Assembly (NCBI RefSeq): GCF_027943255.1
Contig: NC_072893.1
Location: 30,154,001 to 30,218,000, forward strand
Origin: Anastrepha obliqua
Taxonomy: Eukaryota; Arthropoda; Insecta; Diptera; Tephritidae
DNA: 64,000 bases
Reading direction: 5' to 3'
Below, one piece after another: positions 52,676 through 63,718 of the stretch. How positions within the stretch are numbered: the stretch's first letter is position 1; every line of letters begins with the position of its first letter. A program made the translations under genes and the position numbers. Under the pieces are notes generated by a model that searched no databases, was not told the origin of the DNA, and worked only from the letters and a program-made list of their open reading frames with translations.

Positions 52676-53956
52676 AAGGTTGTCAAAAAAGTCTTGCGGT
52701 ATTTTTATTGAATTTTCAATTGTTCATAAAATTGGTTATAATAATGCGATTTAAGTCAAATATGCGCCGTTTTGTTCGATGACGAGTTCCCAACGAGATG
52801 CCAACTTCATAATGCCCCTATTATAGAAGCTCGCTTCCCTATTGTCAAAAAACTCGGAGAGCCAATTTTCACAGGACTCTCTTGTGGACAACTTCCGACT
52901 ACCAAGCTCGTTCGCCATGGACAGAAATAGGCGGTAATCACTTGTTGCGAGATCCGGACTATACGGTGGATGCAAAAGAACCTTCCATCCGAGCTCCCGG
53001 AGCTTCTGGCGCGTCACCAAAGATGTGTGTGGCCTGGCGTTGTCCTGATGGAAGACAATTCGGCCTCTGTTGATCAAAGATGGCCTCTTCTGCATGAGTG
53101 CTGCATTCAAGCGGTCCAGTTGTTGGCAGTACAGGTCCAAATTGAGCGTTTGGTCATAGGGGAGCAGCTCATAGTGGATGATTCCCTGCCAATCCCACCA
53201 AACACACAGAAGAACCTTCCTGGCCGTCAATCCAGGCTTGGCCACCGTCTGGGCAGCTTCATCGCTTTTCGACCACGACCGTTTGCGCTTCACGTTGTCG
53301 TAAGTGACCCACTTTTCATCGCCAGTCACCATCCACTTCAAAAACGGGTCGATTTTGTTGCGATTCAGAAGCGATTCGCATGCATCCATACGGGCAAAAA
53401 TGTTTTTTTGCGTCAAGTCGTGTGGCACCCATACATCGAGGTTCTTTTTGAATCCAAGCTTCTTCAAATGTTTTATAACGGTTTGATGACTCATGCCCAG
53501 CTCTTGGCCGATGCTACGGCTGCTACTATGCCGGTCTCTTTCGATCAATTCAGCGATTTTATCGCAATTTTCGACGACAGGCCTTCCGGACCGTGGCGCA
53601 TCTTCGATCACCTCTGCACCAGAACGGAAACGTTGAAACCATCGCTATGCGGTGGAAATGCAAACTGTATCGGGTCCATAAACTGCATAAATTTTATTGG
53701 CAGCATGAGATGCATTTTTGCCTTTATCGTAGTAGTACTGTAAAATATGCCGTATTTTCTCTTTATTTTGCTCCATGTTTGCGACGCTATAACTCACGAA
53801 CGACTAAAAGCAAACAACAATTAATCAAACACGTGTTAGCACGTGAAAAGAGCTTTCCAAAAAGCTCTAGCGTGAACCGATGCGACGAATACAACTAGAA
53901 CTACGCGCTTACAAAGACAAGCTTGCGGAAATACCGCAAGACTTTTTTGACAACCT
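52676..53956 (-). mobile_element. Mariner element, complete with both ends (1281 bp)
   Basis: Ends AGGTTGTCAAAAAAGTCTTG and its complement, flanked by TA at 52674-52675 and 53957-53958. The paralogous site near 39850 is empty (AAATATATATCAGATCC uninterrupted). Length is normal for mariner. The near-perfect ends and coding region indicate a recent insertion. Confidence 0.95.
52751..53776 (-). pseudogene. Mariner DD34D transposase with one nonsense codon
   Basis: The frame starts MEQNKEKIRHILQYYYDKGK at 53776 and runs 341 codons, interrupted only by TAG at 53647-53645, where relatives have Gln (STA-stop-RWFQRFRSG). All other motifs are intact: HTH regions, WVPHDLTQKN, VTGDEKWVTYDN, FHQDNARPHTSL and YSPDLATSDYRLF. 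There are 34 residues between the last two catalytic Asp. The common YSPDLAPSD has Thr for Pro. A downstream start would lack the first HTH, so the copy is probably inactive. Confidence 0.93.
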
Positions 53957-54069
53957 TATATATATCAGATCCTCTAACTCCTAGTAACAGTAAGAACAAA
54001 ATATACATATCTTTTGAATTTGTCACGTTGATTATCCTTTTTTTTTAATTTAACCAGTTTTTTTAGAAA

Positions 54070-54528
54070 ATTGCCGGAAAGTCGGATTTGACATCGGGAC
54101 AAAAGCAACAAATTGCAGTTCTTTTGAAAGCCAAGAACCTGATTTATGCAGAAATAGCAAGAACCGTTGGAATATCCAAGGCGTCTATGGTAAATATTGC
54201 CAAAAAATAGAAAAATACCAACAACGTTTTAGCGGTTACTTCAAACTATCGCCAAAAACGCATCACCTCAACCAGGCAGGATCGCAAAATCGTCCAAACA
54301 GTTCCCTGGAACAGAAGTGCTTCAAGTCAGATGATTTTAAGAGAGGTTCAGGAATCTAGAGTAAATATTTCGGAAAGAACGTTACGACGGCGTTTATACG
54401 AAAATGGAATTATACGAATTTGCAGACGACCAGCAAAAAAGCCAAAACTGACACCGTGTATGCGAAATCGACGGAAACTTTGGGCACAACTTCACAGAGA
54501 CTTCGACGCGGAATATTGGAAAAAAAGT
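54070..54528 (+). pseudogene. Tc1-type transposase N-terminus (copy 2)
   Basis: Paralogue of 39965-40425: LTSGQKQQIAVLLKAKNLIY, GISKASMVNIAKK then a stop, NYRQKRITSTRQDRKIVQTV and LREVQESRVNISERTLRRRL. Both copies end at the same TTAAGGGG-type junction. Confidence 0.72.
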
Positions 54529-55519
54529 AAGTTTCATTTCATTATCATTAAGGGGACCTGGTGGTCTAGAAATTTCAAAAAATCTATTTTTTGGTTTTTC
54601 GATATTTCGAAAGTATAGTATCTTTGGAATATATTGTGAAATTTTCATGCGGAAGTTCCCAATATTATAGCTTCTACAGCCCATTAACTATGTAGAGAGC
54701 GGTCCGCGCGCTTCTGTACCTCAAACTTTAAACTCATTGATCTCGAAACGACTTCGAGACGGCGGGGATGAAAACAAAAAAAAACTATTCAACCGAATCA
54801 CTTGAAATTTGGATATATTATTCACAACATGTATTGCTATGGTCGGAACTAGAATCATAATTTTATTTAAATAATTTCCTATTTTTTAAACTAAAAAACT
54901 ATTGAAAAAACCCCGATTATACGAACTTTTTTTTCAAAAGTGCGCCATTTTGTCAATTTTACATTTTTTCGATTTAACACAAATGTCTGTATGCAAAATT
55001 ATGAATGGCAAAATTTTGTCGATATAACTAAACACAAACCCACGCAAACCGATGTATTGTGTAAATATGTAACCAAACGAAAGCAGCTGTTTTCTACGGG
55101 CTCAATTGTGTGTATCTCACGACCATCAGACAGGGACTACGGTAACGTCCGTGAGTGTGGGCACTATTAGGCAAAGACAAATCAACAACGCACTTGCTTC
55201 GTGTTGCATTCTTTTGTGTATACGAACAAAGACATCGTTGCTCGTCTACTGCGCGTCGTGTTGCCCTTCCTCTTCTTTTCTCCCTACCGACCGCATCAAT
55301 ATGCCAGTTTCCATTTTCCAAAAATTTAGTGATTGCGACCATATATTATTATTTACTCAATGGTGTAACTCAAATATAGCTTTTTCTTTCTTTTTTTTTC
55401 AAATCCCTAAATTTAATTTAAAACACGCAATGTTTCATAATTTCAGAATGAGCTAACCATATTTGTTTTTTGTTTTTTTGCAATACCACACTTTACACTT
55501 TTTGTTGTGCATTTTCTTT

Positions 55520-57030
55520 TCATTTCATTCGCCTCTCCCAAGTGACGTGACAGCCAAAGTTCCCTTCACAAGTTCGTTTTTTTTTTCTCAGCATAGCTAT
55601 CAAGCAAACCTTGTAAATCTATCATCCTTGATTTCATTCATAAAGGCAAGCGTATATTTCTCAAAGTAAGGCTCGTTCATTCACTTACCACATCGTGAAA
55701 AGATTTCAAAGGTGAGCTCTTTAACAGACCATTATTCGGCTCTGAGCGAATTTGACAGAATCGGCTGATGGTCACGAAACGGGTTCTTTACGAAAAAACA
55801 TATACATGTATAATTGGCACGTACACGCTTTTTGGTGTGTGATTGTGGTAGTGATATACAAAAAAACAAATAACCAATCGCACTTCGTTGCTATCTGGAC
55901 AACGACTTGAATTGGACGAGTGTATGAATGCACGTGAAAATGATCGTGCATAATTCGGCTGCCAAATCCACAATTAACGTGGCAGCCAAAGTTCCCCTCA
56001 CAATTTTCTTTTATCCCATAGAGAAATACCAAATCTGGTAGTCTATCATCCTTGGGTCTGGCCAATATCAGACCGTTAACCGGCTCTCAGCGAATTTGAG
56101 AGAATCAGCTGATGGGCTGACAAATCAGGGGATGTCTTAACAAAAACAACTGAGATTGTGTTGGCGGTATACGAAAAAACTCAACACAGTCTTTGCTCAT
56201 GCTGCTGCTTTGCTGTCTGAATAACGACTAATTGAAGGAGTGATGAATACGTCCTTTACCAGGTTTGGCCATTATGCTGATAACAGTGAACGACGTACGA
56301 CATACCAAATTAGTAAAAAAAAAAACAAAAAATCTTAAAACTCACACAACTCTATTAATTTTGATTCAATTACAGTCAAATATAGCTCATTCGACGCAAA
56401 ATTAAATTTACTATAACAGTAGTGTACTAAAATCAATATCGGATAATATCGTAAAAATTATGTCAAAGTTGAAAAAATAGAGAAAAAATAAAAAAATTCC
56501 AAATACTTCCATCTACAGTCTCGTCAGTTGTCATTTCAGAAAAATTATCAACACACTGTCAAAAATGCTTGTTTTTGTTCTTTCGAACTAAAAAAACCAA
56601 TTCGAAATCGGATGGAAATTGGCGAAGTTAGGAGTCATTCTTCACATCAACCTACTGAAAAACGGTTTTATGGCCATAAAACGAGATTTTGGGGGTGTAT
56701 TGGAAATTTCTCCTATACCATTTTTCTTAGTTTTACTATACCTACAAATTGTACTAGGTCTCCATAAAAGTATAAAATCACTGTCGCACATTTTGTAAAT
56801 GATTTCGAAATGTACTGCTTGGCAACACTGTGTAGTGAGAGAGCAATCAGCTGACAGGGTTTTACGGGAATTTCCAAATATCGTGAAATAAAATCTACGA
56901 TACGGAAGAAAGGAATTTTTCATTTACATGTGGTTTCTCATCAGTTTGATCGTAACAGCTGACAGGGGACTGCGTTTACGTCGTTCACTCTTCTCAGCAT
57001 TAGGTATGGTGAAAAAAAAGTATGTGCAAG
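55520..57030. repeat. Rearranged repeat-family block in segmental copy 2
   Basis: Contains an inverted version (55550-55630) of the 41405-41480 block, repeat-family members at 55720-55800, 55880-56055 and 56060-56260, and a block 56790-56990 matching 44310-44510. The region thus looks like several insertions of one non-coding family plus an inversion. Frames such as 56528-56767 have no family motif. Confidence 0.55.
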
Positions 57031-57257
57031 GAAATTCGGCTGCAACGTCACAAGGCCCTCGGCAGCTGACTTAGCTCCTGGGCGATGCTACTACTAATAA
57101 CATTCCGATCAACTTCGATTATTTCTGTGATTTTATCGACATTATGGACATTTTCTTTAACATCAAAAATACCTGAACGGAATTGAGAGAGAGGAGAGAA
57201 TACGAGATATCGATCAGTACTGCCGAAAAAAATAAACGATTCTTTTGTCGCCACACT

Positions 57258-57843
57258 GAGGGAAACTGTAAAGCTTATGAGCTAGCCAGAAAAGGTGCTG
57301 CTCTTCAACTGTTCCGTGATAAAAGTACCATTGGAATACCTTTGGCCACGAGTAAATTAATAGTAAAAAACAACATTACCAAGAGGTCAATGGTCATGGG
57401 AAGAAGAAGATACATGCGTAACAGCCAGGCTACTATGGCCGCAATTAAACAAGAAAAGAACAAAGGAATTGCTTAGCCTCTCTAGAGAAGATATCTCGAA
57501 GGTCGTGGCTTGTGTCACCGGCCACTGGCTATTTGGAAGGCATTCCTTGAGACTATGAGTACTCTCCCATGAATATTGTAGAAGCTGTAGAGATGAGGAG
57601 GAGGAAGAAACAGTAGAGCACTTCCTTTGCCATTGTCCAGCCTTAGCTAAAATCAGAGCAGGTTTTCTAGGTAAACACTTTTTCAATTCTCTTACAGAAC
57701 TATCTGGCGCGGCGATTAGACCAATCCTACGCTTCATAAGAGCCTCAAAATGGTTTCACGAAAGTAAATAAACAAGGTTGCCGTGTCGCACAGTAGTATC
57801 ACAACGGACCTGTGAGGTCTACCATAACCTAACCTTACCTTGA
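57258..57843 (+). mobile_element. 5'-truncated non-LTR retrotransposon insertion
   Basis: Begins inside RNase H (GNCKAYELARKGAALQLFRD) and continues with IGIPLATSKLIVK, CRSCRDEEEEETVEHFLCHC and RPILRFIRASKWFHESK, with internal stops. It ends CCATAACCTAACCTTACCTT. Flanks CGCCACACT and CGCTACACT look like a target duplication with one mismatch. The paralogous site near 41640 (TTGCCACACTAATATTTTGT) is uninterrupted. Confidence 0.82.
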
Positions 57844-57879
57844 CGCTACACTAATATTTTGTCGAGCTAAAGGGTAAGA

Positions 57880-58825
57880 CTCCGTCAGAAAATATGAGAT
57901 TTGCAAGTGGTCTTTCGATTTCTTTGAAACTTTGGGAAATATTAGTTCTAGGTAAGATACATTCGATCCTAAAAGGATTTTGAAAAATTTTCAAAATTGA
58001 GTCATCTACGCCATGTTGAAAATCGGGACCGTGTTTTTTTCAAAAATCAATATTTCTTGAACCGTTGGATGGATTTCAATGCAATTTACAGACAATATAG
58101 AAACAAATAAGTAGTTTAAATTAGTATTATGTTAAAAAAAAAAATTTCGAAATTTTGACCAGAAAAAAGTCAAAAAAATTTTTTGAATCAATTTTTAGTT
58201 GATTTGGCCAGTTTTTTAGATTTTCTGTTATACACGTAACGATTCCTTATGATTTAACCTTTATTTTGAAAAAAAAAAATTTTATGGTGTCTATAATAGT
58301 TCTCGAGATATTGCGATTTTAGTGGAAGCGCGCACGCACGGTTCGCGTACGCACGCACCGTTCGCGCTGCGTTATGTGTTCCTGTATGAAGTGACTGGAG
58401 CAGACTGCTGCAGGTCTGTGCGCGTTTTTCTACTCCCGCGCTGCGTAACCGCGAACTTCACGGTACGCGCTTCCACTAAAATCGAAATATCTCGAGAACT
58501 ATTATAGACACCATAAAATTTTTTTTTTCAAAATAAAGGTTAAATCATAAGGAATCGTTACGTGTATAACAGAAAATCTAAAAAACTGGCCAAATCAACT
58601 AAAAATTGATTCAAAAAATTTTTTTGACTTTTTTTTGGTCAAAATTTCGAAATTTTTTTTTTAACATAATACTAATTTAAACTACTTATTTGTTTCTATA
58701 TTGTCTGTAAATTGCATTGAAATCCATCCAACGGTTCAAGAAATATTGATTTTTGAAAAAAACACGGTCCCGATTTTCAACATGGCGTAGATGACTCAAT
58801 TTTGAAAATTTTTCAAAATCCTTTT
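57880..58825. mobile_element. Fold-back element with about 360-bp inverted arms
   Basis: Left arm 57971-58333 and right arm 58465-58825 are nearly perfect inverted repeats separated by a GC-rich spacer of about 130 bp (GCACGCACGGTTCGCG...). About 90 bp outside the left arm (from GGGTAAGACTCCGTCAG) has no partner at the right, so the right end is truncated. In the other duplication copy the corresponding place holds about 120 bp of different sequence (41665-41785), so the insertion replaced DNA. There is no coding capacity; frame 58322-58507 is the spacer. Confidence 0.88.
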
Positions 58826-59897
58826 CCAAGCAACACTGTTTTGTAAATTGTTATTACAATGTAGACGAATGACTACAATAATCAAAAATGAAGGCTGGCA
58901 AGGGAAAGAAGTAGAAAAAATTGATTTATAAAAAAATATTTAAAATTATTCATTTATTATCGTTACCTTTTTTTGAAAAAAAAAAAAACAAAACAATAAT
59001 AATTATAATAATCACAGTGTCACAAAGACGTTGTTCAATTTCTCAAATTATAAGATAGTTAATCTTACATTTGGTTTGACTGTGGTAATCTAATTACAGT
59101 AATATGTTAAAAGTAAACATAATTTGTCTTCTGTAACTCAGCCCCAAAACACTTATTCGATGATGCACCGGATCAAACGATCCCAAAAACATTCGCTACC
59201 TACACGAACATACACTTGACTCTTTCTAACAAACAACAACAACTTTTCATAAACGTATAATCACCCACGACCTATCATTCGTCCCCTCTCAATCCATTCC
59301 AACATTACATTTACTATAGCAATTCTCTTTACTAACAGGCTGTTAAATTTTTCTCTCTCTTTTGTTTTGTTTTTCCTTTCCCCATCATTCGTTTGTACAG
59401 CCCTTAAAATGGTTAATACAGCAGCTACAATAGCATATCTAACTTGAAATTTAATTTTATCAACAAATTTATTTATCTTTTCACTTACCATTTCATCACA
59501 CATTACACAAAATGTTGATCGTTATAGCAACTTTGTCAAACGTTTTTACCCGTCTGCTTCAAACAGAAATTATTCCGCGTCACACAGCATAAAACACAAA
59601 CTAATGCATTGAATCGACAAAACAGACTGAAGCCCGAAAAAGAAATAACATGAACGAAAATGTGACCCGAGCCGCTGAGAAATTTGTACAGCCCGAACAT
59701 GGACTATGCATATATGTACATACACACAAACACATGTGATTGTTGCGAATACATCGTATAAAGCACGAGATGCCAAATATCCAGCAATATTCTGAGCATG
59801 CAAGTATGCGCATACACACATACACACGGAATTGCTCTTTTCAGAGTAACTGATAAACTTAACAGCACTCTGCAGCTCAAGTAATATGTAGTTATAT

Positions 59898-60174
59898 CAG
59901 AGAATGTTAATGCAATGAGAAGGTGCAAATGTTACTGTGAGCTTTTTTTAGTACAATTGAGATTTGAAAGATTTGAAGTAAGGGAATTTAGCACACCGAG
60001 TTTATAGACACCTCACTGACTTTTGCCAAACAAAAATTAGAAACACCACACATCTTTCACCTCAATACACAACACATTGCTCACCTCGACATTGAAACAA
60101 TTAAATTTTTACTATTTTCGTATTTTTGAAATTACATTAAAAAAAAAAACGATTTAAAAAAAAAAAATTTATAA
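59898..60174. other. No gene recognised
   Basis: Begins with a CAGAGAATGTTAATGCAATG motif related to that at 27583. The rest is unassigned AT-rich DNA. Confidence 0.4.
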
Positions 60175-60480
60175 AAAAAAGTTTGCGCCGGGAATTGAAC
60201 TCGAGTCTAACATGTGGCGAGGAAAAATAGGCGGTGCGTTTATTTCTTCTACTGCTTATTTTTTTACCATTTTGTTACTTTTGAAATGATAAGCGGATAC
60301 ATAAAATGTATTACAAATTTTTTTACGATTACATAAAAAAAAAAAATTTCAAAACGAAAAAAAAAAAAAAAATTTACACCGAGAATTGATGGCGAGTCAC
60401 GTGGGGAGGATAAATACGCAGAGCGTTTATTTCTGCGCCTGCGTTGTGAACAAAAGGTTTTGTGCATGCGCGCGACGCGA
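60175..60480 (-). repeat. Two degraded SINE-like heads in tandem
   Basis: On the minus strand ACTCGAGTTCAATTCCCGG at about 60185-60205 resembles a tRNA T-arm and B-box. A weaker relative (about 60370-60395, GCCATCAATTCTCGGTGTAA) follows after a similar GCGTTTATTTCT context. No convincing A-box is present. This is a weak call. Confidence 0.35.
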
Positions 60481-61279
60481 ATAAATTCTAATAAAGTTCT
60501 GAAAGTAATTCATGAAGTTTTTCATTACACACATACATATGTACATAAATGAACGTATACTTTATATGTAAATAAATGATGGTATATGATAATATACATA
60601 AGTACATAATATGTATGTACATACATGTCAATAGGAGGTATTTGCATTCAGAAAAAAAGAACGGTTTAAGATAAATCAACACTTATTTTATATTGTATGT
60701 CAATTTATAGTTTATGTATTCGACAGCACTTACATACAATGTACATGTGTATGTATGTACATTTGTATATGAAAAACAATAATGCACAAGCGTAAGAACA
60801 TCATATCACATATGCAAGTATGCCCAAATAACCTTGACTTATGTATGTACATATGTCACAGCACATCACATTCTTACAAGAAATCAAATACACATACGCA
60901 CTAGTGAACGAGTTTCTTTCTAACAAGTGCAAAAACAATTCTGCTCTATGTATGTATATATACCCACTTTATGTCCTAGCATATATACATACATACATAT
61001 ATACCTACTTGCCTTCTAAACTTCCTACAAAATAATTGTATTCATATGTTACTACATCCATGCACGTTCATACATTCATGCATATATGCGCGAGCACAGC
61101 GCTCCCTTCTTGATTCCGTGTACTTTTGTCTTTCACCAGTCGATATTCCTAATATTGTACTTACAAAAACACAATACTTTGATAGACGCAAATGCAACAG
61201 CAAGCGCAACGCGATGGCTGCTTTGCCAGCAAACATTCTAAAATGTTCTAGAACACAACAAAAACACATACCTCCATGC
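60481..61279. other. No gene recognised; (TATG)n/(CATA)n-rich
   Basis: Many TACATA/TATGTA tetranucleotide-like runs (60520-61000) produce the short frames here. No family motif is present. Confidence 0.4.
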
Positions 61280-61640
61280 GCATGTCGCCCGAAGCTAAAA
61301 TCTAAGCCTAGCAACTACAAAAACAAAATACATTCGTAGACGCAGTCGCAGCGGCCATGATTCTATCAGCGACGGCGCTGAACAATTTAGAACAAAAACA
61401 AAAAGTTCATTCATAAGTTCGAGCTCATATTTCAAATTCATTCATAAAACGAGCCGCCCATATGCCAATTTTCGCGACCATTCGAAAATAGTCAATATTG
61501 GAATATTTCGCGTGGAATTATTTGCCAATATTTGATAAATCTTGAATTTTTGTCATGTCGAGTGGCCGCGGCTCCGTATGTATGTATGCACGCTTATATG
61601 TATGTAAATATGTTTTCTAACTGTTCGACAGTCGCGAGTT
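61280..61640 (-). repeat. Dispersed repeat, inverted partner of 34690-35140
   Basis: Contains AAACGAGCCGCCCATATGCC, GCGACCATTCGA and CGGCTCCGTATGTATG, the complement of blocks at 34690-35140 in reverse order. It is diverged and non-coding. Confidence 0.65.
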
Positions 61641-61714
61641 AATGCGACTTAGATTCCTTGAACAAATCCAGCGAATCACACATTTCTATCCGCAAAGCCG
61701 CATATATGTACCTT

Positions 61715-62095
61715 ATGATCAGAAAGTACCGGGAATGTTTAAATTAAACAAAACAGAGTTAAATTTAAGGCAAATTTATATTATCTCCTTCAAAATATGA
61801 CCCGTCTGAAGCAACACACATGTGCCAACGTTTAATCCACTGCTCCAAACACCCCCGGCGGGCCGATTTGTATTCTCTTTGAGCGCGTTATCATCACGCA
61901 AAATCCAAGAATTGTTTGCTCACATTTCCGGCCGTTTGCAACATACAGCATCTCTCAAAGGCTTCAAAACGGATGAATAATATTCCTTATTGACTGTCTG
62001 GCCCGATGGAAGGTACTCATGGTGCACTACGCCTTGGCAATCGAAGAAAACAGTAAACATCACCTTCCCGGCTATTTTTGCTCATAGGGTATACA
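61715..62095 (-). pseudogene. Mariner deletion derivative (central segment and 3' end)
   Basis: Minus strand: AGKVMFTVFFDCQGVVHHEY and LPSGQTVNKEYYSSVLKPLR, then a deletion and a C-terminal relic near 61830. The end ACATTCCCGGTACTTTCTGA lies at about 61720-61740. It is the same general mariner subfamily as 45600-46410 and 49870-50150, with a different deletion. Confidence 0.75.
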
Positions 62096-63640
62096 TATCC
62101 CATCTTTTCACTGACGGACAAGAAGACGGTCGCAGTTGTTGTTTTTTGTTTGCATACATTTTGCGTTCGTTGAAGGTTTGTATACATTTATATATATTTA
62201 TATACATATGCGTGTATGCGTATTGTATGTAAGTAGTTCAGATTTGACCAAGAATGATAGAAACAAGATTGCGCCCATCAGAGCGTACGTGACGTCACGT
62301 TTGCTGAGTTGTGCAGTATTGCCAACCATTTGCTCTTCGCAATAAATTTAGTGCTTTTTTATACCGAAAATGCGACAATTTTTAAGTTTGGTGTTTGTTT
62401 CCTTTTGTTTTTAATTTAAGGCTAGCGAAACTTTAGGTTAAAAAAAAAACTGTATTATTATACAAAACAAGTTTAAAAAAGGCCACTCTGAGAAGATTTT
62501 AGTGCTAATGAAAATTTTTTTACTCCTATAAAATTTGATAATTTGAAAGTGCAAATTTAATTTTTGGCTCCATTTAAGGCTATGCAAAAATACTAAATGC
62601 CCCTCTCTCAACTCTTCTTAAGTTTGAAAACCTTTTTACACATTTTAAAAAGCCTTTGAATTTATTGAATGCGAATTAAAACCATAGAGGTGTAATCGTT
62701 TCTTCCGGTCATCAATCCTTAGTGAGACATAGGACATTAAGAGTTATATTCATTGTAAAACATTTTTACAAAAAGAGTACCTTATCTAGTTACATAACTT
62801 CAAATATAGCAAAAAAGTCGTTCCCTTAATAAAAGAGTCTCGCTTAACAAAAAAAACTTATAAATTAAATTGTACATAAGCATAAAACATTTATTTAAAA
62901 AAAACGCACATTCTACAGACAATTTGTCACGCATACAAAGTTCTTTAAGTAACACAATAAAAATTCCGTGTTTTATTTTCTTTAAATGGGCATTTAGTGC
63001 GTTTTTATATCCAAAGCTAGGCAACTCTGCAGTAGCGAGAGAGCGATTTGACTGCCGAAAGCAGAAGAACACCAACAACACCGGCAATCGCGGGCAATGC
63101 CACCAGATGTTAAAAAAAAGTAAAGCTAAATAAAACTGAGTGAATTATTTAAATAATTATTAAAAAATGTATATTTTACAAAATTATAAACATTACTTTT
63201 AATTAGAATAGGCTAGAAAAATGTCATGTGGAATGAACTAAAACTCCGAGACAAAAAATAATAAAAATAACAAAAAAAAATGCTAAATCAACTTACGAAA
63301 ATGATAATCTGGCCATACTGGAGCTAAAATCACGTAACTAGTTGTCAAATTCGCTGAGCGCAAAGTAACGGGACCACGATGGGCGCCATCTCATTATTCT
63401 TTGCATCATGAGATTTGACTGAAGAGATTAAATATAGGAATGCATATTCAAATGATTGCCTTTATGGCTGTTTTACATATAAATCAATTCAAAAGAAGTA
63501 TGAAAAATGTTATATATTGTAGAAAATAAATTTCTAAATAACAGGTATTAGAAAAACCTGAATACACTATTTTAAATCAATTCTATATTAATTAAACCAA
63601 ATACAAAAAATTAAATAAAAATATCGAACAAAGAAAAGTG
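62096..63640. other. No gene recognised
   Basis: AT-rich DNA. A GGCAACTCTGCAGTAGCGAG segment at 63022 is distantly like the GGCAACACTGTG blocks at 44340 and 56820. Frames such as 62800-63087 are low-complexity. Confidence 0.4.
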
Positions 63641-63718
63641 TGTACAGGACTTGAACCTGAGTCAAACATGAGACTATGTACCGCATACACAAAACGTCTT
63701 TCACGATTGCGCTAATCT
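63641..63718 (-). repeat. tRNA-like SINE head or tRNA pseudogene
   Basis: On the minus strand GATTAGCGCAATCGTGAAAG (A-box/D-arm-like) is followed about 45 bp later by TCAGGTTCAAGTCCTG (B-box with a 4-bp T-stem). The acceptor stem does not pair and the anticodon arm is unclear, so it is not a functional tRNA gene. A SINE head is likely. Confidence 0.5.

Larger units (their letters stand above)
50322..59897. repeat. Segmental duplication, copy 2 (expanded by insertions)
   Basis: Homologous to 38238-42860 but about twice as long. Extra DNA: piggyBac-like element (50633-51428), mariner (52676-53956), rearranged repeat-family DNA (about 55520-57030), non-LTR element (about 57258-57843) and fold-back element (about 57880-58825). 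Homology ends at GTAGTTATAT in both copies. Confidence 0.9.

Noticed and set aside
57971..58825. Replication origin or regulatory cruciform
   Set aside because: The long arms, element-like left terminus and absence from the paralogous segment fit a fold-back transposon better.
61042..61339. Overlapping 90-97-codon frames on both strands
   Set aside because: Both strands are open by chance; no domain, and the region merges into a dispersed repeat.
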